Below, piece by piece: positions 60,187-64,000 of a DNA stretch of 64,000 nt. The position numbers and the translations under genes are program-made. The stretch is from Cyanobacteria bacterium FACHB-63 (GTDB lineage: Bacteria; Cyanobacteriota; Cyanobacteriia; Leptolyngbyales; Leptolyngbyaceae), in the NCBI GenBank assembly GCA_014695255.1, contig JACJNX010000077.1, forward strand, positions 310,001-374,000. Direction: 5' to 3'. Below the pieces are notes generated by a model. That model saw only the letters and a program-made list of their open reading frames with translations, was not told where the DNA came from and did not search any database. Every line of letters begins with the position of its first letter. The stretch's first letter is position 1.

Positions 60187-62466
60187 TTAGAACTCTACAT
60201 CCTCCTCATCAGCCTCTCCAATCACCGATAGCGGAAACTGTTGCTTCAAAGCAGGAATCACTGGGCAAGGTTTACGATCGTCCATGTTTTCCGGCTTGTT
60301 CCAGCTAAATGGAGCTTGTTTTGCCGCAGACATCCATAACAATCGTTTTGCGCGAGTCATTGCAACATACAACAATCGAAACTCTTCAGCAGTTTTGAGA
60401 GATCCAGCGCGTTCCCAAGCTTCCTCAATGTTGGGAATCGGTTCTTGATGAACGATCGCTCTGATTTGCGCTCTTGCGACTTCAGATAAGGTAAAGTCTC
60501 CTAGAAACTGCATTGCAGGTGGAATGTAGAGCGATCCGGGAATCATGTTTTCATGCAAAAAGGGAATAAACACATAATCCCAGTCGAGACCCTTTGCTTT
60601 GTGCATGGTGATGACAGTTATCTGACTGGGGCGAACATAACGATCGTCGTCTTCTGCTTCAACAGGTTCAAATCGCTCTGAGCTTACAATGTCGTTGAGT
60701 ACCTCTAACATTGTAGTTAAGGAATTCTCACGAGTTTGTTGCATAATCCGTTCTGCAAGCTTATCCGCAGTTGCAAGCTCTGTTTGCTCATAGTTCAAAG
60801 TATAAGCAAGAAATGAAATCAATTGATAGAGGGGTAGCTCTAATCTCGCTCTCAGTAAGCTTGTACAAAAACGGCTTGCTTGTTGAACTTGTGAATCTTG
60901 AGGTGGATCGAGTGGAGCAGGATAAAGAAACTGTTCTGGAAAAGTAATGAGTGCATTCAGGTCTTGATTTGGAATAATGCGACGACCGACGAATACAGAT
61001 AAAGCAGCTTTGAGATTGTCTGGAGAATGAGGTCGATCGAGAAATTGCAGCAACGATAGCATCTCTGCGGGGATATGAGACTGTCGATCGCGCATTCCCA
61101 CTTCAAAGACTGAAATCTTGTCATCAAACCATCGTGCTAGTTCTCGCGCTACAAATTTTCCTTGCTCATTGGTACGAACTAACACTGCTGCCGATCGCTC
61201 TGGGAACTTCGTGAACAATGCGATCGCTCTTTTCCCAATCCATTCGACCGTTTGATGCACATCTTCGGGCGTGTGAATTTCAAAGCCTAAGCCTTCAGGA
61301 CTGGGATTTGCATCAGCTTGTGGATCATTGTTAGGAACAGGGTGAATCATCTGCGATCGAAACGGTGCAGCATCTTCGCTGCCGTAAGTTCGATTCACCC
61401 AGCTCAGTACAAAGTTTGCAGCTTCGAGAATGATCCGACTGCTGCGACCTGCCTGATTCATCTCAGCAAGCCGATCCTCGATCGCGCACATCTGGCAAAA
61501 TTCTCGAAAGAACACCGGATCAGCAGGCGTAAATGTCGAATTAATAGCTTGATTCGGATCGCCAACGCGCACTAAGTTTTGATGATGCGATTGTTCCGGG
61601 TCGGTTGCTAATAGCTCTAACAATCGCGTTTGTAGAGGACTTGAATCTTGTGCCTCATCTTCAAATACTGCGAACACTTGAGATTGCCAACGCGCTCTGA
61701 TTGTTGGATGTTCTAGCACTCGTAGCGCACCTAAAACCATTTCATCATAGTCAATGAAGTTCCGGTTTTGGAGTTGCAGTTGGTACTGTTCATACAGTCC
61801 TGCGGCGATCGACAAAATCGAATAGTCATCGGATGCAATCTGATTGCGTAAATCTTCCGGTAATAATCCTGAGCTTTTCGCTTCTCGAATCACGGTTTCT
61901 GCCAGTGCAGGCAACACCTCTGTTCGTAATACGGCTTGTCTTCGTAACCGCTCGGTTTCTTCTCCATCGAATTGCTGCCCTTCTAACAAGCGCTGATAGA
62001 GGTGCGGATTCAGTCCCAACCATTGTTCTACACTGGTGCGGATCAGTCGATTCCCTTGAGTGGGCGTGATCAAAATCGAATCGGGATTAAAACCCGATCG
62101 CTCTGGAGCGCTACGAGCGATCGACCAAGCTAATCCGTGTAAGGTATGCACCACGAACCCACCTTGGGGAAGGCTTAACTTTTTCAGATACTCTCGAATT
62201 TTGGCTTTGATGTTGGCGGCTGCCGATCGCGTGAAAGTGACGACGACTAGCTGACGGCGGCTATGGAGTTGGTGTTGTGCGATCGCGACTGCTGCCGCGA
62301 CTGCCATTCCGGTCGATTTTCCTGCCCCCGGAACGGCTGAGACTGCTAATCGTCCGCCTTGCCAATCTGCGATTTCTCGCTGTCCCGGACGTAGCGTACT
62401 CCGCAGCGTTTGTAATAGCTTCTCGCGAATCTCTAACACACTGGAAACAACAGGATCAGCAGCCAT
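60187..62466 (-). CDS. UvrD/Rep-like superfamily I helicase
   Basis: This 759-aa protein has all core helicase motifs: AVPGAGKSTGMAV (Walker A), VVTFTRSAA, VFEDEAQDSSPLQ (Walker B, DExQD-like), VGDPNQAIN, TMHKAKGLDWDYVF and LLYVAMTRAKRLLWMSA. It is a 3'-5' DNA helicase of the UvrD/Rep/PcrA group, related to ATP-dependent helicases of cyanobacteria. There is no additional nuclease domain. It likely acts in DNA repair. It converges with Uma2 B, separated by 8 bp. Confidence 0.94.
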   Translation of the reverse strand: MAADPVVSSVLEIREKLLQTLRSTLRPGQREIADWQGGRLAVSAVPGAGKSTGMAVAAAVAIAQHQLHSRRQLVVVTFTRSAAANIKAKIREYLKKLSLPQGGFVVHTLHGLAWSIARSAPERSGFNPDSILITPTQGNRLIRTSVEQWLGLNPHLYQRLLEGQQFDGEETERLRRQAVLRTEVLPALAETVIREAKSSGLLPEDLRNQIASDDYSILSIAAGLYEQYQLQLQNRNFIDYDEMVLGALRVLEHPTIRARWQSQVFAVFEDEAQDSSPLQTRLLELLATDPEQSHHQNLVRVGDPNQAINSTFTPADPVFFREFCQMCAIEDRLAEMNQAGRSSRIILEAANFVLSWVNRTYGSEDAAPFRSQMIHPVPNNDPQADANPSPEGLGFEIHTPEDVHQTVEWIGKRAIALFTKFPERSAAVLVRTNEQGKFVARELARWFDDKISVFEVGMRDRQSHIPAEMLSLLQFLDRPHSPDNLKAALSVFVGRRIIPNQDLNALITFPEQFLYPAPLDPPQDSQVQQASRFCTSLLRARLELPLYQLISFLAYTLNYEQTELATADKLAERIMQQTRENSLTTMLEVLNDIVSSERFEPVEAEDDDRYVRPSQITVITMHKAKGLDWDYVFIPFLHENMIPGSLYIPPAMQFLGDFTLSEVARAQIRAIVHQEPIPNIEEAWERAGSLKTAEEFRLLYVAMTRAKRLLWMSAAKQAPFSWNKPENMDDRKPCPVIPALKQQFPLSVIGEADEEDVEF

Positions 62467-62539
62467 AGGTTTAGTAGAGAGTATGTACTACTACTTTAAG
62501 CGGTAAACTGGTTCGATCGTAGACTTCAAACCGAAATTC

Positions 62540-62926
62540 ATGACGCGATCGGAAGCTGAAACTATTTTGCGGCAATTTATCTGTACCGAGCGATCTTCTG
62601 AACCGCTTGATTATGCGGCGATTCGAGAAGCAGTTTTAATCGTGGCAGATTTATCTGATTATCAAATTCTAGGAATCTGTGCAGAAACGGCTGAGGAAGG
62701 CTTGAAAGCGATGACGAGCTACGCTGGCGCATTGAAATACGATGTGCCAGAAACGCGATCGATTCCTGGAGTCATCTACATTAAATTCAATCCGTTAACG
62801 GGTCGATCGCACATGGAACCCTACAGTGGAGAGCATCGGGGCGTATTAGTTTCTTGCCAATCTGCGTTTGAGGATGGTGTAAATGAAACATTTGGACATT
62901 TGCCGATCGATCTGTTTGAGCAATAA
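62540..62926 (+). CDS. DUF1824-family protein
   Basis: This 128-aa protein matches DUF1824: LIVADLSDYQILGICAETAE, GLKAMTSYAGALKYDVPETR, then PGVIYIKFNPLTGRSHMEPY and GEHRGVLVSCQSAFEDG. The family is small and restricted mainly to cyanobacteria, and its function is unknown. It is followed by a strong terminator. Confidence 0.88.
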   Translation: MTRSEAETILRQFICTERSSEPLDYAAIREAVLIVADLSDYQILGICAETAEEGLKAMTSYAGALKYDVPETRSIPGVIYIKFNPLTGRSHMEPYSGEHRGVLVSCQSAFEDGVNETFGHLPIDLFEQ

Positions 62927-62927
62927 T

Positions 62928-62963
62928 AAACCCAGACCGGAGACCGACCTGGGTTTGGTTTTC
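62928..62963 (+). terminator. Rho-independent terminator after DUF1824 gene
   Basis: The stem AAACCCAG (62928-62935) pairs with CTGGGTTT (62949-62956), followed by GGTTTTC. It begins 2 bp past the stop codon. Confidence 0.85.
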
Positions 62964-63201
62964 TATAAACCAGCCTTAATAATGAAGTTCGGCTAGTGCT
63001 TTTGGTAAAGTGCAATACCTTTATTGATTCCATCCTACAAAACACGTCTCAATTTTGGTGAGAAAACACATCCTTCTTTAACATTTGATACTTTGCTTAA
63101 TGAATTCATCCAGCTAAGCATTGCCAAAGTCAATTCAATTAAGTAGGCTGTCTGGAATGGGTGTCAACCGCATCGAAATCTTCCCTTTAGAAAGATCTTG
63201 T

Positions 63202-63966
63202 ATGAAAGCACTCTCTACTCTCAAGACTCGTTTAGTTCGCAGTGTTGCACTCGCGCTGGTTGGAATCCTGATACCGACGATCGCTCGAAGCGATTGGTAT
63301 CCAAATTTTGCGCCCTCAAATATGCAGGTGATTACAAATTCAGCGATCAACGGCGCTGTGCTGCAAAGTATCGTTCGTCGGAATGCTGCAACTCGCTCTA
63401 ACACGACGCGATCAAGCCAAAATCAATCCACTCAGGCAGCGACTAACCTAAGCTTTCGACCAAATCCAGCAATCTCGCGCCAGGTTCAGAGGTCGATCGT
63501 CGAACCTGTCAGGCGGCAAGTTCCATCAGAAGCGGACAAACTCGCTTCTATCCTGGCATCCGGTCAGCCGATGAGCATCTATTCCAAGGTTGTTGCTAAG
63601 TACGGATTAAGGGTGGACAACGTTGCAGATGCGATGACGACTTACATGGTGACAAACTGGTTGATTGTGAACAATGTGCAGACTGATCCTTCACGGGCAT
63701 CAGTGCAAGCGGTACGATCGCAAATTGTGCCCATTGTTCTGAACAATTCTCAATTTCGCTCAGAGAAAACTCGTCAATTGGTTGCAGAAAGCCTAATTTA
63801 TCAAACGATCTTTTTGAATGCCAATTATGAGCGGGTGCGGGCATCGAATAATCCGGCACAGATGCAGCAATTTGTACAGACGACGCACCAATCGATAGCA
63901 ACCGGATTCGGCTTAGATTTCCGCAAAATTGATTTGACAGATGCAGGGTTTCGCCCACGAAGCTAG
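63202..63966 (+). CDS. DUF6683-like exported protein
   Basis: This protein has 254 residues from the ATG at 63202. A frame extension back to 63121 has no coding character. A signal peptide (RLVRSVALALVGILIPTIAR) is followed by an Asn/Ser/Thr/Gln-rich linker and a helical domain from about residue 115. The domain includes DKLASILASGQPMSIYSKVV and NVADAMTTYMVTNWLIVNNV. It matches DUF6683-type proteins, which are of unknown function and occur at the periplasm or outside. Confidence in the family is moderate. Confidence 0.7.
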   Translation: MKALSTLKTRLVRSVALALVGILIPTIARSDWYPNFAPSNMQVITNSAINGAVLQSIVRRNAATRSNTTRSSQNQSTQAATNLSFRPNPAISRQVQRSIVEPVRRQVPSEADKLASILASGQPMSIYSKVVAKYGLRVDNVADAMTTYMVTNWLIVNNVQTDPSRASVQAVRSQIVPIVLNNSQFRSEKTRQLVAESLIYQTIFLNANYERVRASNNPAQMQQFVQTTHQSIATGFGLDFRKIDLTDAGFRPRS

Positions 63967-64000
63967 TTGAAGATCAAATCAAGCCTTTGTTGTGAGGCTT

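Overview
The window looks like chromosomal DNA of a filamentous, Leptolyngbya-like cyanobacterium. The octamer GCGATCGC and its core CGATCG (HIP1-type repeats) occur throughout. Gene content is also cyanobacterial: SbtA/SbtB bicarbonate uptake, a cyanoexosortase, and DUF1995, DUF4330, DUF3352, DUF1574 and DUF1824 proteins. The genus is an inference. I see no tRNA, rRNA, CRISPR array or insertion sequence.

Region 1 (1-4831, minus strand) is a tightly packed operon. It holds a 48-aa protein, a collagen-like glycine-rich protein, a 334-aa protein whose repeats resemble an ABBA/PT-barrel prenyltransferase, a small CxxC protein, two PhyH-type Fe(II)/2-oxoglutarate oxygenases and a terpene-cyclase-like protein cut by the window edge. 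Several genes are joined by ATGA overlaps. A 219-aa protein (4839-5498) precedes it.

Region 2 (5665-25236) is a contractile injection system (CIS). A 17-kb minus-strand operon runs DUF4255 protein, carboxypeptidase-regulatory-like protein, two sheaths, tube 1, assembly-chaperone-like protein, DUF6760 protein, tube 2, low-complexity protein, LysM protein, gp27-like hub, gp5-like spike, PAAR-like tip, gp25, two baseplate proteins, gpI-like protein, fibre-like protein and coiled-coil protein. A divergent AAA+ ATPase lies across a 727-bp intergenic region. The gene order resembles phage-like CIS such as those described in cyanobacteria, where thylakoid-anchored examples are known. The DUF6760 coding sequence has no ordinary start codon and sits in the -1 frame after a G5 run at the end of the chaperone-like gene. 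This suggests programmed -1 frameshifting like that of phage tail-assembly chaperones.

Region 3 (25731-28363) is a PEP-CTERM protein facing a cyanoexosortase and its associated protein. This is a self-contained protein-sorting module.

Region 4 (28650-63966) is mostly core metabolism and housekeeping: PEP carboxylase, a DUF1574 giant, DUF3352, a DUF21 membrane protein lacking CBS domains, YgfZ-like protein, DUF4330, M48 protease, PPP-type phosphatase, DUF1995, class II aldolase, MurD, MnmA, a VanX-like dipeptidase, a decayed TonB-like gene, hopanoid genes (HpnB-like glycosyltransferase and squalene-hopene cyclase), SbtB/SbtA, two Uma2 proteins, a phosphorylase-kinase-like GH15 protein, an amidohydrolase, a b-type cytochrome, GAPDH, a UvrD-like helicase, DUF1824 and a DUF6683-like secreted protein.
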